From: Anaerocolumna sp047777345 | Lineage (GTDB): Bacteria > Bacillota > Clostridia > Lachnospirales > Lachnospiraceae | DNA length: 64,000 nucleotides | NCBI GenBank assembly: GCA_047777345.1 | Contig: JBKEEJ010000014.1 | Location: 1-64,000 of the forward strand | Reading direction: 5' to 3' | Shown here: one piece after another, positions 34,487 through 44,104 of the stretch | Position numbering within the stretch: position 1 is the first letter of the stretch | Layout of the letters: each line of letters opens with the position of its first letter | The notes under the pieces: model-generated | What the model was told of the DNA's origin: nothing | Databases searched by the model: none | What the model saw: the letters and a program-made list of their open reading frames with translations, nothing else | Program-made: the position numbers and the translations under genes

Positions 34487-35875
34487 TCATTCCTTATAAT
34501 GCCACAGACCTATAGTTTTCAGATATTCTTCTTCCTTCTCTTTGTGAAGTTTCTCTAGTTTGGCCTTAGTCTTATCCCACTGTTCACCATTTAGCGGATA
34601 TAAGAACATAAAGAAGAAGCAAATCAGCAAAAGAATCGCCGGAATCAACATCCATCCGATTAAGATTCCCCGCTCTGCACTTGTTGACTGCAAGCCTGCT
34701 TGCAAAGTGGTGTCGTATCCAAAGGCCGTAATGATTGTAAGAAATACTGAGGTTGCTATACTCATAGCAGGCTTTGTAATCAGACTATTAACACCTGCAT
34801 ACATGCCCTCACGACGAAGCGAAGTCTTACTTTCATCATAATCGATAACATCGCCATTCATCAGCGGTATCAGATACATACCGCCTGCAAAGCCAAAACC
34901 GACTGTAAAGAAACCAAATACTGCTATCGGCAGGAATCCCCCGCCAAAGGACATGACAAAACATCCACTGGAAAATACCAGACACATAAGCATGATACAT
35001 TTACGAACGCCCCAGGAAACCTGCTTCTTAATCCATAGAACAATTCCGGTTACTGCTCCAAGAGCCATTGCAGCATAGCAGGGTAGCATGGAAATATCAA
35101 ATTCCGTGAAATAATAATTCACACCGAGAGTAAGACAATTCTGTATGTAGATTACAGTAAAGCTGATAACCTCAAAGATGATGAACGGCTTGTTCTTAAA
35201 GCATTCTATCAGTGCTGTAAAAAACGGTGGCTGCTTCTGTTCCTTCGTATATCCTTTTTCTGAATAAAAGAAGCTACTAAAGAAGATAATTAGTCCTGCA
35301 ATAATCCCTATGATAGACATAATTAGCTGAAATCTGAAAGGATCATCTCCCGGCTCCAGCTTTATCTTTGGCATAAGAATCAAAGGAAACGCCAGGGATA
35401 TAAGACTAAAGAATAACTTCCAGACGAATATGGATCCACGAGCTTTATTCGACATTACCATCTCGTAGGGCATAACATAAAGCGCTGTGGCAATTGCGGT
35501 ATAAAGGCTGTCGAATAGAAATAATGAGATCAGCATCTGAAAGAACATCCCCCATTGATTGCCTGAAAAAGGCCATTTCAACCAACAAAAGATAAAAATA
35601 GCTGCATAAATCGGTGCCCCGTATCTGATGTAGGGGAGTCTTCTGCCGATTTTGGACCTAGTTCGATCCGAGATAAAGCCAAATAAGGGATCATTGAAGG
35701 CATTCCAGATACCGAAGATTAACCATACCAGGGACGCCTTTACCGTCTCAAGTCCCATCCACTTTGTAAAAAAGTAGGTTAATCCTCCTCCTGTAATCAG
35801 CCCACATAAGATTCCGCAGAACCCATCTGCGGCAGATAACCATATTTTTGATCTTAATGATACCTTTTCTTCCAT
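34487..35875 (-). CDS. GPH-family sugar:cation symporter (MFS superfamily)
   Basis: 462 residues with about twelve transmembrane segments. The block GIWNAFNDPLFGFISDRTRSKIGRRLPYIRYGAP is typical of the glycoside-pentoside-hexuronide (MelB-like) symporters. The acidic residue of the NDP motif is where MelB-type proteins bind the coupling cation. The C-terminal tail is charged. It is the last gene behind a TetR regulator and a broken hydrolase, and the hydrolase remnant ends only 14 bases upstream. The substrate is unknown; similar transporters also occur without sugar enzymes nearby. Confidence 0.88.
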   Translation of the reverse strand: MEEKVSLRSKIWLSAADGFCGILCGLITGGGLTYFFTKWMGLETVKASLVWLIFGIWNAFNDPLFGFISDRTRSKIGRRLPYIRYGAPIYAAIFIFCWLKWPFSGNQWGMFFQMLISLFLFDSLYTAIATALYVMPYEMVMSNKARGSIFVWKLFFSLISLAFPLILMPKIKLEPGDDPFRFQLIMSIIGIIAGLIIFFSSFFYSEKGYTKEQKQPPFFTALIECFKNKPFIIFEVISFTVIYIQNCLTLGVNYYFTEFDISMLPCYAAMALGAVTGIVLWIKKQVSWGVRKCIMLMCLVFSSGCFVMSFGGGFLPIAVFGFFTVGFGFAGGMYLIPLMNGDVIDYDESKTSLRREGMYAGVNSLITKPAMSIATSVFLTIITAFGYDTTLQAGLQSTSAERGILIGWMLIPAILLLICFFFMFLYPLNGEQWDKTKAKLEKLHKEKEEEYLKTIGLWHYKE

Positions 35876-35889
35876 AGGATAGCCTCTCC

Positions 35890-36574
35890 TTATATTATTT
35901 TATTTTCTTTTAGAAATTCCTTAATTTCTTTCGCATATTCCTCTCGGTTATTCCAATAGCTTTCTGCATGACCTGCATTCGGAAATATTTTCATACGCCG
36001 GTAGCCTTTTTTTGCCTCATAAAGTTCCTTGACCATATGCACAGGTACGAAATTATCCCTATCTCCGTGCAGAAATAATATGGGTAGCGAATCACACTTT
36101 GTTATCTCTTTCTTTGGTATTACCTGGTGAAAAAAAATTCCTCCACGTAGCCTGGAGAAAAGGCTGGCAACCCCGAGGAAAGGGAAGCGTGGTAAATGAT
36201 AGACCATTTTCAGATTATGCGCCAGCTAAGCTGAAAGATCACTGTAACCGCAGTCTTCAATTACAAATGCCAATTGCTGATCTAAAGGAGCATTCATCAT
36301 AACTGTTGCCGCTCCCATTGATTCTCCATGGGTACCAAGGATAATTTCCTCACTAAACTTTGCCCTGATGTAATCGCAGACCTTCTTCAAATCACGTGCT
36401 TCATAATACCCCATAGTTGTAACGGCTTTACCGGAATATATAACATTGATCCGGGTCTGCGGTATCTGGTGTGACAATCAGACTGGATAGCCGGAAAGAT
36501 ATCACCAAAACAGTAAGTACAACCAAAGCGACCAGTACCAAGGCAATAAAGCCTATCATGTTTTGTAGCATCAT
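35890..36574 (-). pseudogene. Broken alpha/beta hydrolase (internal deletion/frameshift plus amber codon)
   Basis: The start (36572-36574) has a good RBS and encodes a membrane anchor (MMLQNMIGF... to about residue 40), ending at a TAA at 36428-36430. The hydrolase body continues in another frame from about 36435 (SGKAVTTMGYYEARDL), with the nucleophile motif GESMG. It meets an in-frame TAG at 36226-36228, where relatives would be expected to have a sense codon such as CAG. Reading past it, the same frame runs to 35890 with GDRDNFVPV (Asp) and NAGHAES (His). About 80-90 residues before the nucleophile are missing compared with intact relatives, an estimate from memory of the family. At least two lesions make function unlikely. 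Confidence 0.8.
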
Positions 36575-36613
36575 TTTCCCCTTTCTCCTTATCAGCAACC
36601 TAAGGATAATATT

Positions 36614-37165
36614 CTATTTGGTTATTCCTTTCAGGATAATACGAACTGTTTGCTCCAGTCCCTGTTTATAGGTGATCTGATTCCTTTCCTGAAAATCACC
36701 CTGACAAAGCATCTTCATTCCGTTGATCAGCAGTTGTATTACCAAGGCAATGTTCACATCTTCGAACACTCCTTCCTTAATACCCTGCTTTAACAGCTCC
36801 TCAACAATCTCCCACCCAACCTCATATTTCTTCATGAAATACTGGAAAACTTCCGGCAGCTGTTGCTCTGATTCATAGATTCGATTCAGTCTTATCTTAC
36901 TGTCATACTTTGTTTCAATGGTACACACCGCATACAGCTTCTCTTTGATCGAAAGCGTATCATCATTAAAAATCAAGTTCTGCTTGATATGAATATCATC
37001 ATATGCCTCATCGATAATTGCCTTGAAGATATCCTCCTTGCTCATAAAATATTTATATATGGTTTTTCTGCTGACTCTTAAGCTTCGCACAATGTCATCC
37101 AGAGTAAAGCGACACCCTTTTTCATTAAACAGCTCAATACATTTATCTATAATCTGTTGTTTCAT
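36614..37165 (-). CDS. TetR-family transcriptional regulator
   Basis: 183 residues. The N-terminal helix-turn-helix (about 8-52) has FTLDDIVRSLRVSRKTIYKYFMSKEDIFKAII. The C-terminal ligand domain is not of a subgroup I can name. It has its own strong promoter (37220-37248) and leads the unit with the hydrolase remnant and the symporter, which it probably represses together with itself; the ligand is unknown. ATG start. Confidence 0.92.
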   Translation of the reverse strand: MKQQIIDKCIELFNEKGCRFTLDDIVRSLRVSRKTIYKYFMSKEDIFKAIIDEAYDDIHIKQNLIFNDDTLSIKEKLYAVCTIETKYDSKIRLNRIYESEQQLPEVFQYFMKKYEVGWEIVEELLKQGIKEGVFEDVNIALVIQLLINGMKMLCQGDFQERNQITYKQGLEQTVRIILKGITK

Positions 37166-37219
37166 ATCTGCTGATAATTCTCTCCTTAGTCTTAATTTTT
37201 ATATATATTGTATAATTTT

Positions 37220-37248
37220 ACTATATAATAAAGAATTTTATTTGTCAA
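37220..37248 (-). promoter_or_regulatory. Sigma-A promoter of the TetR unit
   Basis: On the minus strand TTGACA (37243-37248), a 17-base spacer and TATAGT (37220-37225), about 55 bases before the TetR start. The surroundings are very AT-rich, and no clear TetR operator palindrome stands out. Confidence 0.75.
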
Positions 37249-37451
37249 TATAGTGGAACTAATTTAATCATTTTAGTTTCCTGTGCGATTTTATTACCAG
37301 ATTATTCATTTCATGACGGATATAAAACGAGAATATGCTGCAAAATATATTCCAATACGAATGAGAAAATGATACGTAAAAGATAAAATCATAGGTGCAA
37401 CTTACTTACCAAGTGATATGACAATAATCATATTCTCTATACTACGAAAAA

Positions 37452-37476
37452 AAGCCTGCCAAAATTCGGCAGGCTT
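37452..37476 (-). terminator. Strong rho-independent terminator (distal) behind rny
   Basis: AAGCCTGCC / GGCAGGCTT, 9-bp GC-rich stem with a 7-base loop. On the minus strand it is followed by TTTTTTT. It backs up the nearer hairpin at 37553-37604. Confidence 0.85.
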
Positions 37477-37552
37477 AGTTGTAATGTCTTAAGCCAAATT
37501 TAAAATAAGTATTTGCAGTATTAAAGGCCCTTACGAATAATAAAAAAAAGAA

Positions 37553-37604
37553 AAATGGTTGAAACCATTGAAAATATTTACATTTTCTAGGTTGTCAACC
37601 ATTT
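37553..37604 (-). terminator. Terminator directly behind rny
   Basis: AAATGGTTGA / TCAACCATTT arms are 32 bases apart. On the minus strand they are followed by TTCTTTTTTTTATT. The stop codon of rny is only 14 bases upstream. A small GGTTG/CAACC hairpin can form within the right arm. Confidence 0.6.
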
Positions 37605-37617
37605 ATTTTTTTCTAAA

Positions 37618-39171
37618 TTAACGTGCATAATCAGTAACTCTGGATTCTCTGATTACATTTACCTTAATCTGACCTGGATATTCTAATTCAGACTCGATTT
37701 GCTTTGATATGTCACGTGCAAGTAATATCATATCAGCATCTGATATTTGTTCAGGAATAACCATAATACGGACTTCACGTCCTGCCTGAATAGCAAATGA
37801 CTTATCTACCCCTTTAAAGCTGTTTGAGATATCTTCTAACTGTTTCAATCTGTTTGTATATGTTTCCAACGTTTCTCTTCTTGCACCAGGTCTTGCCGCA
37901 GAAATCGTATCGGCAGCCTGTACAATACAAGCAATTAAAGATTCAGGTTCCACATCACCATGATGTGCCTCTACCGCATTTATAACAATCGGAGATTCTT
38001 TATACTTTCTGCATAAATCAACACCAATCTGAATATGTGAGCCTTCCATTTCGTGGTCAACAGATTTCCCAATATCATGTAATAATCCAGCTCTTTTTGC
38101 CAATCGTATATCAACACCGATTTCACCAGCCAGCAAACCTGCCAGATGAGCGACTTCAATGGAATGTTTCAAAGCATTCTGTCCATAACTTGTTCTGAAT
38201 TTCATTTTACCAAGCAAACGGACCAACTCCGGATGAATCCCGTGTACGCCTACTTCTAAGGTTGCGGCTTCCCCTTCTTCCCGAATCATGGTTTCCACTT
38301 CTTTTTGAGCTTTTTCAACCATTTCTTCAATACGAGCCGGATGTATTCTTCCATCAACAATCAGTTTTTCAAGGGCAATTCTTGCCACCTCTCTCCTTAT
38401 TGGATCGAAGGCTGATAAAATAACGGCTTCCGGAGTATCATCTATAATTAAATCAACTCCTGTCAATGTTTCTAATGTACGAATATTTCGCCCTTCTCTA
38501 CCGATAATTCTACCTTTCATCTCATCGTTTGGAAGTTGAACAACTGATATGGTAGTCTCAGCCACATGATCGGCTGCACATTTCTGTATTGCGGTAACAA
38601 CATAATCTTTTGCCTTTTTCTCTGCTTCTTCTTTAGCTTTACTTTCAAGCTCTTTTATTAACATGGCAGTTTCATGTTTAACTTCGTCTTCAACAGTTTT
38701 TAAAAGATATTCTTTTGCTTGTTCGGAGGTAAGTCCTGAAATTTTTTCCAACTCCTGCAATTGTCTGTTATGAAGCTCTTCAGCTTCGGCCTTAATTTTC
38801 TCCAGTTCAGCTTCTTTGGCATTGAGTTTTGCTTCCTTCTTTTCAAGTGCTTCCGTTTTCCTATCTAAAGTTTCTTCTTTAGCAAGAACACGTTTCTCAT
38901 AGCGTTGCACTTCTGCTCGTCTTTCCTTAGTTTCCTTCTCAAGTTCATTTTTGGTCCTTAAGGACTCTTCTTTTGCTTCGAGTAAGGCTTCTCTCTTCTT
39001 AGTTTCAGCTGTTTTTAAAGCTTCATCTATGATTTCTCTTGCTTTTTCTTCTGCAGAACCTATCTTAGCCTCTACGACTTTTATACGATAGGAAATCGCA
39101 ATTTTCCAAACAAGAGGAGCAACTATTACCAAGGTACCTAAAATAGCAAATACTATTTTTAGTTCTTGCAC
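37618..39171 (-). CDS. rny: Ribonuclease Y
   Basis: 517 residues. A membrane anchor (about 4-26) is followed by a long coiled coil (30-195), the KH domain with GREGRN (224-229) and the HD domain with H365-D366 in LLHDIGKS. This is the standard RNase Y architecture. The enzyme starts mRNA decay by single-strand cuts at the membrane. The gene has its own promoter (39221-39249) and two terminators, so it is a single-gene unit. Confidence 0.97.
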   Translation of the reverse strand: MQELKIVFAILGTLVIVAPLVWKIAISYRIKVVEAKIGSAEEKAREIIDEALKTAETKKREALLEAKEESLRTKNELEKETKERRAEVQRYEKRVLAKEETLDRKTEALEKKEAKLNAKEAELEKIKAEAEELHNRQLQELEKISGLTSEQAKEYLLKTVEDEVKHETAMLIKELESKAKEEAEKKAKDYVVTAIQKCAADHVAETTISVVQLPNDEMKGRIIGREGRNIRTLETLTGVDLIIDDTPEAVILSAFDPIRREVARIALEKLIVDGRIHPARIEEMVEKAQKEVETMIREEGEAATLEVGVHGIHPELVRLLGKMKFRTSYGQNALKHSIEVAHLAGLLAGEIGVDIRLAKRAGLLHDIGKSVDHEMEGSHIQIGVDLCRKYKESPIVINAVEAHHGDVEPESLIACIVQAADTISAARPGARRETLETYTNRLKQLEDISNSFKGVDKSFAIQAGREVRIMVIPEQISDADMILLARDISKQIESELEYPGQIKVNVIRESRVTDYAR

Positions 39172-39220
39172 AGGAGCACCTCCTTATTTAATTTTCATTG
39201 TACAAAGATACAACAATTAA

Positions 39221-39249
39221 ATTTTATACTGTTTTATCCAGTATGTCAA
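39221..39249 (-). promoter_or_regulatory. Sigma-A promoter of rny
   Basis: On the minus strand TTGACA (39244-39249), a 17-base spacer and TAAAAT (39221-39226; TATAAA two bases upstream is an alternative -10). It lies about 50 bases before the start codon. Confidence 0.65.
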
Positions 39250-39352
39250 GTATACTTACTAAAAATTTATGCATTATGTCACAAAATAACGAAAATAATC
39301 GATATTGTTTTGAGTTTATACACTAATTAAACATTTTTATATCAGGATTGTA

Positions 39353-40801
39353 TTAAATCATCTCTCCGATATAATAGAATCCCCTGGCTTCCTTTAATCT
39401 TACCTTAACGATTGATCCAATCAAATCCGGAGTACCAGCAAAATGAACCAGTATATTATTGCTTAACCTGCCGGTTAAAAATGAACTGTCCTGTCTGTTG
39501 ATTTCTTCCACCAAAACTTCCTGTACTTCCCCTTCATGCTTTGAGGTAAGTTCATGAGAAATCTCCTGTATTACCTTAATCAGGCGATCAAACCGGTCTT
39601 TTGCCACTTCATCCCTTACCTGGTTTTCCATTTTGGCGGCAGGAGTCCCGGACCTTTTTGAATACAGAAATGTATATGCGCTGTCATAACGAACCTTTTT
39701 TACCACATCCAAAGTTTCCTGAAAGTCTTCTTCCGTTTCTCCGGGAAAACCAACGATAATATCCGTAGTTAATGAAATATCAGGCATGGCTGTTTTAATA
39801 CGGTCTACCAAAGCCAGATAATCTTCTTTCGTATATTTTCGGTTCATCCGCTTTAATATTCTGCTGCTTCCGGACTGAACGGGCAAATGCAGATGATTGC
39901 AGATTTTTTTGGAATTTTTCATAACTTCTATTAAGGAGTCCGAAAGATCCTTTGGATGAGAAGTCATAAAGCGAATTCTTTTTAACCCATCTATTTTTTC
40001 AATTTCGCTTAGCAGTTCTGCAAAAGAAACCGGCTTGTCCAAAGTTTTTCCATAAGAATTTACGTTCTGGCCAAGAAGCATAACTTCAACCACTCCGTCA
40101 GCCACCAGTTCTTTTATTTCCCTGATAATATCCTCCGGCCTACGGCTTCTTTCCCTTCCTCTGACATAAGGTACAATGCAATAGCTGCAAAAATTATTAC
40201 AGCCATACATAATATTTACCCCTGCCTTAAAAGAATAATTTCTCTCACTTGGCAGATCTTCCACAATCTGGTTAGTATCTTTCCATATATCAATTATCAT
40301 TCCGTCTGACTGGATTCTGGAATAAATTAATTCGGCCAGTTTAAATATGTTATGAGTACCGAATATAATATCCACAAAACGGTAACTTTTCCTTATTTTT
40401 TCCACTACCGCTTCTTCCTGCATCATACAGCCGCAAAGGGCAATCATCATATGTGGATTTTTCTTTTTTAAATTATTTAAGTATCCAAGCCTGCCGTAAA
40501 CTCTGGTATTGGCATTTTCCCTGACAGTACAGGTATTGTAAACGACAAAATCCGCTTCCTCGGTATCCGTTCTTACAAAACCAATCATTTCCAGTATGCC
40601 GGAAAGCTTTTCCGAATCTTTGGCATTCATCTGACAGCCAAAGGTCTGTGTATGAAAAGTTAAGGGCCTTCCGATTTGGTTTGCTTTTTTCTTTAACCAT
40701 TCCTTGCACTTTGCCATAAAATAGTACTGGCGTTCCGGTTCTTTTGCCGGTTCCTTGGTATTTAAATCTATTTTATCTAAATCGATGTCCGTATAAATCA
40801 T
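39353..40801 (-). CDS. miaB: tRNA-2-methylthio-N6-dimethylallyladenosine synthase
   Basis: 482 residues. The N-terminal UPF0004 domain has the three cysteines of the auxiliary cluster in TFGCQMNAKDSEK, YNTCTVRENA and LCGCMMQEE. The radical-SAM motif CNNFCSYC (CxxxCxxC) follows, and a TRAM domain ends the protein. MiaB adds the methylthio group to i6A37 of tRNAs reading UNN codons. The N-terminus (about 1-50) is longer than in E. coli, as in many Clostridia. It has no close partner; proA ends 188 bases upstream and rny lies 182 bases downstream. Confidence 0.96.
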   Translation of the reverse strand: MIYTDIDLDKIDLNTKEPAKEPERQYYFMAKCKEWLKKKANQIGRPLTFHTQTFGCQMNAKDSEKLSGILEMIGFVRTDTEEADFVVYNTCTVRENANTRVYGRLGYLNNLKKKNPHMMIALCGCMMQEEAVVEKIRKSYRFVDIIFGTHNIFKLAELIYSRIQSDGMIIDIWKDTNQIVEDLPSERNYSFKAGVNIMYGCNNFCSYCIVPYVRGRERSRRPEDIIREIKELVADGVVEVMLLGQNVNSYGKTLDKPVSFAELLSEIEKIDGLKRIRFMTSHPKDLSDSLIEVMKNSKKICNHLHLPVQSGSSRILKRMNRKYTKEDYLALVDRIKTAMPDISLTTDIIVGFPGETEEDFQETLDVVKKVRYDSAYTFLYSKRSGTPAAKMENQVRDEVAKDRFDRLIKVIQEISHELTSKHEGEVQEVLVEEINRQDSSFLTGRLSNNILVHFAGTPDLIGSIVKVRLKEARGFYYIGEMI

Positions 40802-40908
40802 ATATAATCTCTACTTTCTATTTATAATCATGACAAGTAAGATTATATATGAATCAGGATTAAAATACAACCTCCAATATTCTTTTACGAATTTATAATA
40901 AGGGTAAA

Positions 40909-40960
40909 TAAAAATATGTACAAACAGATTAATCAAGTGAGTTAATCCATTTGTACATAT
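40909..40960 (-). terminator. Terminator at the end of the proB-proA operon
   Basis: ATATGTACAAA-CA-GATTAA (from 40914) pairs with TTAATC-CA-TTTGTACATAT (to 40960), with a single two-base mismatch. On the minus strand it is followed by TTTTTATTT. It lies just after the proA stop codon. Confidence 0.65.
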
Positions 40961-40988
40961 TCAAAGATAAATTAATCCGGAACAATAT

Positions 40989-42236
40989 TTACTTTCTTAT
41001 CTGCCCATTGCCAAAGATTATATATTTCGTTGAGGTTAATGCGGTAAGACCCATGGGGCCTCTGGCATGAAGTTTTTGAGTGCTTATGCCTATTTCCGCG
41101 CCGAAGCCGAATTCTTCGCCGTCTGTAAACCGGGTGGATGCGTTAACATAAACGGCAGCTGCGTCAATTTCATTTAAAAACTTCATTGCATGTTCATAAT
41201 TATCTGTTATAATTGCATCGGAATGTTTTGTATTATAACGATTAATATGCTCAATAGCCTCCTCAATGGAATCGACTATTTTCAGGGAGATAAAGCGGTC
41301 CAGATATTCTTTTCCAAAATCTTCTTCCGTTGCCGGCTCCATTTTATCGCATATTTTTCTCGCCCTTTCGTCCGCACGGAACACAATCTGTTTTGCAGTC
41401 AGGCGTTCATAGACAAGGGGAATAAACTCTTTTGCCACTTTGCTGTGTACAACCAGAGATTCGCAGGCATTGCATACTCCTAATCTCTGGGTTTTGGCAT
41501 TGTCAATTATGTTAAGTGCCATATCAAAATCCGCAAATTCATCCACATAAATATGGCAGTTACCAGTTCCGGTTTCAATAACGGGTATGGTGCTGTTTTC
41601 CACTACGGTCCGAATTAAGCCGGCTCCGCCCCTGGGAATCAGCAAATCAATATACTGATTCAGCCGCATCATTTCTTTTGCGGTTTCCCTGCTGGTGTCT
41701 TCAATTAACTGAACAGCGTTCTCATTAAAGCCAGCCTGACATAATGCCGTTTGTATTGCACTTACAATGGCCTTATTGGAATTGATGGCATCGCTTCCTC
41801 CTCTTAAAATAACGGCATTTCCGGTTTTAAAACAAAGTCCGAAAGCATCCGCCGTCACATTGGGGCGTGATTCATAAATGATACCAATAACGCCAATGGG
41901 AACTCTTTTTTGTCCGATAACCAGGCCATTGGGCCGGGTATTCATTGAAATTACTTCTCCCACCGGGTCATTTAGCTGTACAATTTTTAAAAGCCCGTTG
42001 GCCATACCTTGAATCCGGTCATGAGTTAACCGCAGGCGGTCAATTAATGCTTCTGACATACCGTTTTCACTGGCTTTTACAACATCAAGCTCATTTGCTT
42101 TTAATATTTTGTCTTCGTTGGCAGTCAAAGCTTTGGCCGCTGCCATAAGGCCCTCATTTTTACGGGCAACGCCCAAATGATTTAATTCTGTCGCTGCTTT
42201 TTTCGCCTTCTGGCCTATTTCCTCCAGATATTTCAT
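40989..42236 (-). CDS. proA: Gamma-glutamyl phosphate reductase
   Basis: 415 residues. Typical blocks are IGVIYESRPNVTADAFGLCFKTGNAVILRGG, LLIPRGGAGLI, TGTGNCHIYVD and the catalytic-cysteine region QRLGVCNACESLVVH. It reduces gamma-glutamyl phosphate to the semialdehyde with NADPH in proline synthesis. It ends the operon that begins at 46934 and lies 103 bases after the cyclo-ligase gene. A terminator follows at 40909-40960. ATG start. Confidence 0.96.
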   Translation of the reverse strand: MKYLEEIGQKAKKAATELNHLGVARKNEGLMAAAKALTANEDKILKANELDVVKASENGMSEALIDRLRLTHDRIQGMANGLLKIVQLNDPVGEVISMNTRPNGLVIGQKRVPIGVIGIIYESRPNVTADAFGLCFKTGNAVILRGGSDAINSNKAIVSAIQTALCQAGFNENAVQLIEDTSRETAKEMMRLNQYIDLLIPRGGAGLIRTVVENSTIPVIETGTGNCHIYVDEFADFDMALNIIDNAKTQRLGVCNACESLVVHSKVAKEFIPLVYERLTAKQIVFRADERARKICDKMEPATEEDFGKEYLDRFISLKIVDSIEEAIEHINRYNTKHSDAIITDNYEHAMKFLNEIDAAAVYVNASTRFTDGEEFGFGAEIGISTQKLHARGPMGLTALTSTKYIIFGNGQIRK

Positions 42237-42339
42237 TGGTTTTTTCTTCCTTTCTTTCAGAATAATGAAGAATTATTGATATATAGTGGCAAATAAAACA
42301 AATTCACATCTATTGTTCCACATTTTTCAAATGTAAATA

Positions 42340-42909
42340 TTATCCTATTATTTTTATTATCCTATTCTGTGTGATAATCTGATTCATTTTTACATCCTGC
42401 TTTTGGACCGGAAGTGAAGAAAAAATCTGAAATTCATAGGCCAGTCCTATTTTTTCCATGGGACAGTTTTTATATTTTTTAAAATATCTGTCATAATAGC
42501 CTTTGCCATAGCCAATCCGGTTGCCGCCTGGATCAAAAGCAAGTCCCGGCACTATAAACAAATTCGTTTTGTTGGGTTCCGGTACGGCTTCCGTTGTCGT
42601 AACAGGCTCCGGGATACCAAAAAAGCCGGGTTTTAATTCTTTTATGGAGCTGATATAATAAAAATGCATTTCCTGATTTGTTATTTTTGGTACCGCTACT
42701 TTTATTCCGTCAGATAAAGCCTTTTCGATTAATTTTAATGTGATAACTTCCTGATTAAAATTAACATAACAAAAGATTCTTTCTGCCATACGGTACTCGG
42801 ATAGTTCCGAAAGGCAATTTGTAATAATATCACTGTATTTTTCCTGTTCTTCTTTTGTTAATTTAAGCTTTCGTTCTTTTACTGTTTTACGAATATCTGA
42901 CTTTAACAT
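42340..42909 (-). CDS. 5-formyltetrahydrofolate cyclo-ligase
   Basis: 189 residues. The FDPGGNRIGYGKGYYDRY block (about 130-147) is the family signature. The N-terminal LKSDIRKTVKERK helix is basic as usual. It converts 5-formyl-THF to 5,10-methenyl-THF with ATP. The start overlaps the stop of the DUF896 gene (TAATG), so the two are translationally coupled. Confidence 0.93.
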   Translation of the reverse strand: MLKSDIRKTVKERKLKLTKEEQEKYSDIITNCLSELSEYRMAERIFCYVNFNQEVITLKLIEKALSDGIKVAVPKITNQEMHFYYISSIKELKPGFFGIPEPVTTTEAVPEPNKTNLFIVPGLAFDPGGNRIGYGKGYYDRYFKKYKNCPMEKIGLAYEFQIFSSLPVQKQDVKMNQIITQNRIIKIIG

Positions 42910-43118
42910 TATTGCTTTCCCTTCTCCTTTAACTTTGTAATCGTACCATCCGGGTTTAATATTGATATCTGATTTAATGTTCCCCTAAGATTATTTCGGA
43001 TTGCCTGTATATATTCCTGCCTTAAGTCAGCCTGTTCCTGTTTTTCTTCTTCCGTTAATCCTTCATTTTTGGATTTTCTGTATAGTTCGTTAATTCTGGC
43101 TATTTTGCTTTCATCCAT
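42909..43118 (-). CDS. DUF896 (YnzC-like) small protein
   Basis: 69 residues. The helical hairpin IARINELYRKSKNEGLTEEEKQEQADLRQEYI is the DUF896/YnzC signature. The B. subtilis homologue is in the SOS-linked yneA operon, but here the gene lies between proB and the cyclo-ligase gene. Function unknown. The stop overlaps the next start. Confidence 0.9.
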   Translation of the reverse strand: MDESKIARINELYRKSKNEGLTEEEKQEQADLRQEYIQAIRNNLRGTLNQISILNPDGTITKLKEKGKQ

Positions 43119-43193
43119 TTGTAAATACCTTCCTTATATCTTTTAGCTTTATACTGTTGCATAAAATATCTGACTGGCAAATAACGGAAAATT

Positions 43194-44054
43194 TCAGCTA
43201 TATTGTTTGGTACGGATATAATCCAATAAAACAAAATTTTTATCTTTGTGAGCTTTAAACAAGGTTCCCACATTTTTTCCTTCCATAATGTCATTGATTA
43301 TGTAGACATCTTTTGCGTTGGCTATAATCATGTCAGCACCGGAATCCGTGGCAATTTTTGCAGCGGAAATTTTAGTGGCCATGCCGCCGGTACCTACTAA
43401 GGAAGAAGAACCTTTCCCCATTTCAAATAATTTGTCATCAATTTCTTCCACATAATCTATAAATCTGGCATCCGGATTCATGTGGGGATCATCTGTGTAT
43501 AATCCGTCTATATCGGATAAAAGAATCAGCAGATCCGCATTTACAAGTGCCGCAACTATGGCAGATAAGGTATCGTTGTCACCAAAATCTCCGTATTCTA
43601 ACTCATCTGTCGAAACGGTATCATTTTCGTTTACAATAGGTATGACACCCATATTAAGTAATTCTTCAAACGTATTTCTGGCATTTTTTCTGCTGATGTC
43701 ATTTATCATGGTATATTTGGTCATCAGGATTTGTGCCGGTATCTGATTATACTCCGCAAATAATTTTTGATATACCATCATTAGCCTGGCCTGTCCTACC
43801 GCGGCACATGCTTGCTTTACCGAGGTTTCTTTCGGTTTTTCCTTTAAGCCTACGGTTTCTCTTCCTACCGCTATGGCACCGGAAGATACCAGTATGACAT
43901 CCTTTCCCCGGTTACGTAAATCCGTTAATACCCGGACTAATTTTTCCATTTTGGTCAGATTCAAACTTCCGGTACTTTCATGGGTAAGAGAAGACGAACC
44001 GATTTTTACCACAATCCGTCTTTTATCCTTAATGGATTCTCTGTTGACAGACAT
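43194..44054 (-). CDS. proB: Glutamate 5-kinase (short form without PUA domain)
   Basis: 286 residues. It has the amino-acid-kinase fold with VVKIGSSSLTHES, LVSSGAIAVGRE, VNENDTVS and GTGGMATKISAAKIA. The C-terminal PUA domain of the E. coli enzyme (367 residues) is absent, as in other short ProB forms. It makes gamma-glutamyl phosphate for ProA. I chose the ATG at 44052-44054, which has AAAGGAG six bases upstream; an in-frame extension upstream has no RBS. The operon places two other genes between proB and proA. Confidence 0.95.
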   Translation of the reverse strand: MSVNRESIKDKRRIVVKIGSSSLTHESTGSLNLTKMEKLVRVLTDLRNRGKDVILVSSGAIAVGRETVGLKEKPKETSVKQACAAVGQARLMMVYQKLFAEYNQIPAQILMTKYTMINDISRKNARNTFEELLNMGVIPIVNENDTVSTDELEYGDFGDNDTLSAIVAALVNADLLILLSDIDGLYTDDPHMNPDARFIDYVEEIDDKLFEMGKGSSSLVGTGGMATKISAAKIATDSGADMIIANAKDVYIINDIMEGKNVGTLFKAHKDKNFVLLDYIRTKQYS

Positions 44055-44104
44055 ATGCTGCTCCTTTCCTAACAAACAAAAGTGTTCTTCTTTAGCTGCC
44101 CAAA

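Larger units (their letters stand above)
37166..37617. other. 452-base gap between TetR gene and rny
   Basis: Holds the TetR promoter, a stray copy of TGCAAAATATATTCCA (37339-37354) and two terminators behind rny (37452-37476 and 37553-37604). No gene is supported. Confidence 0.6.
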
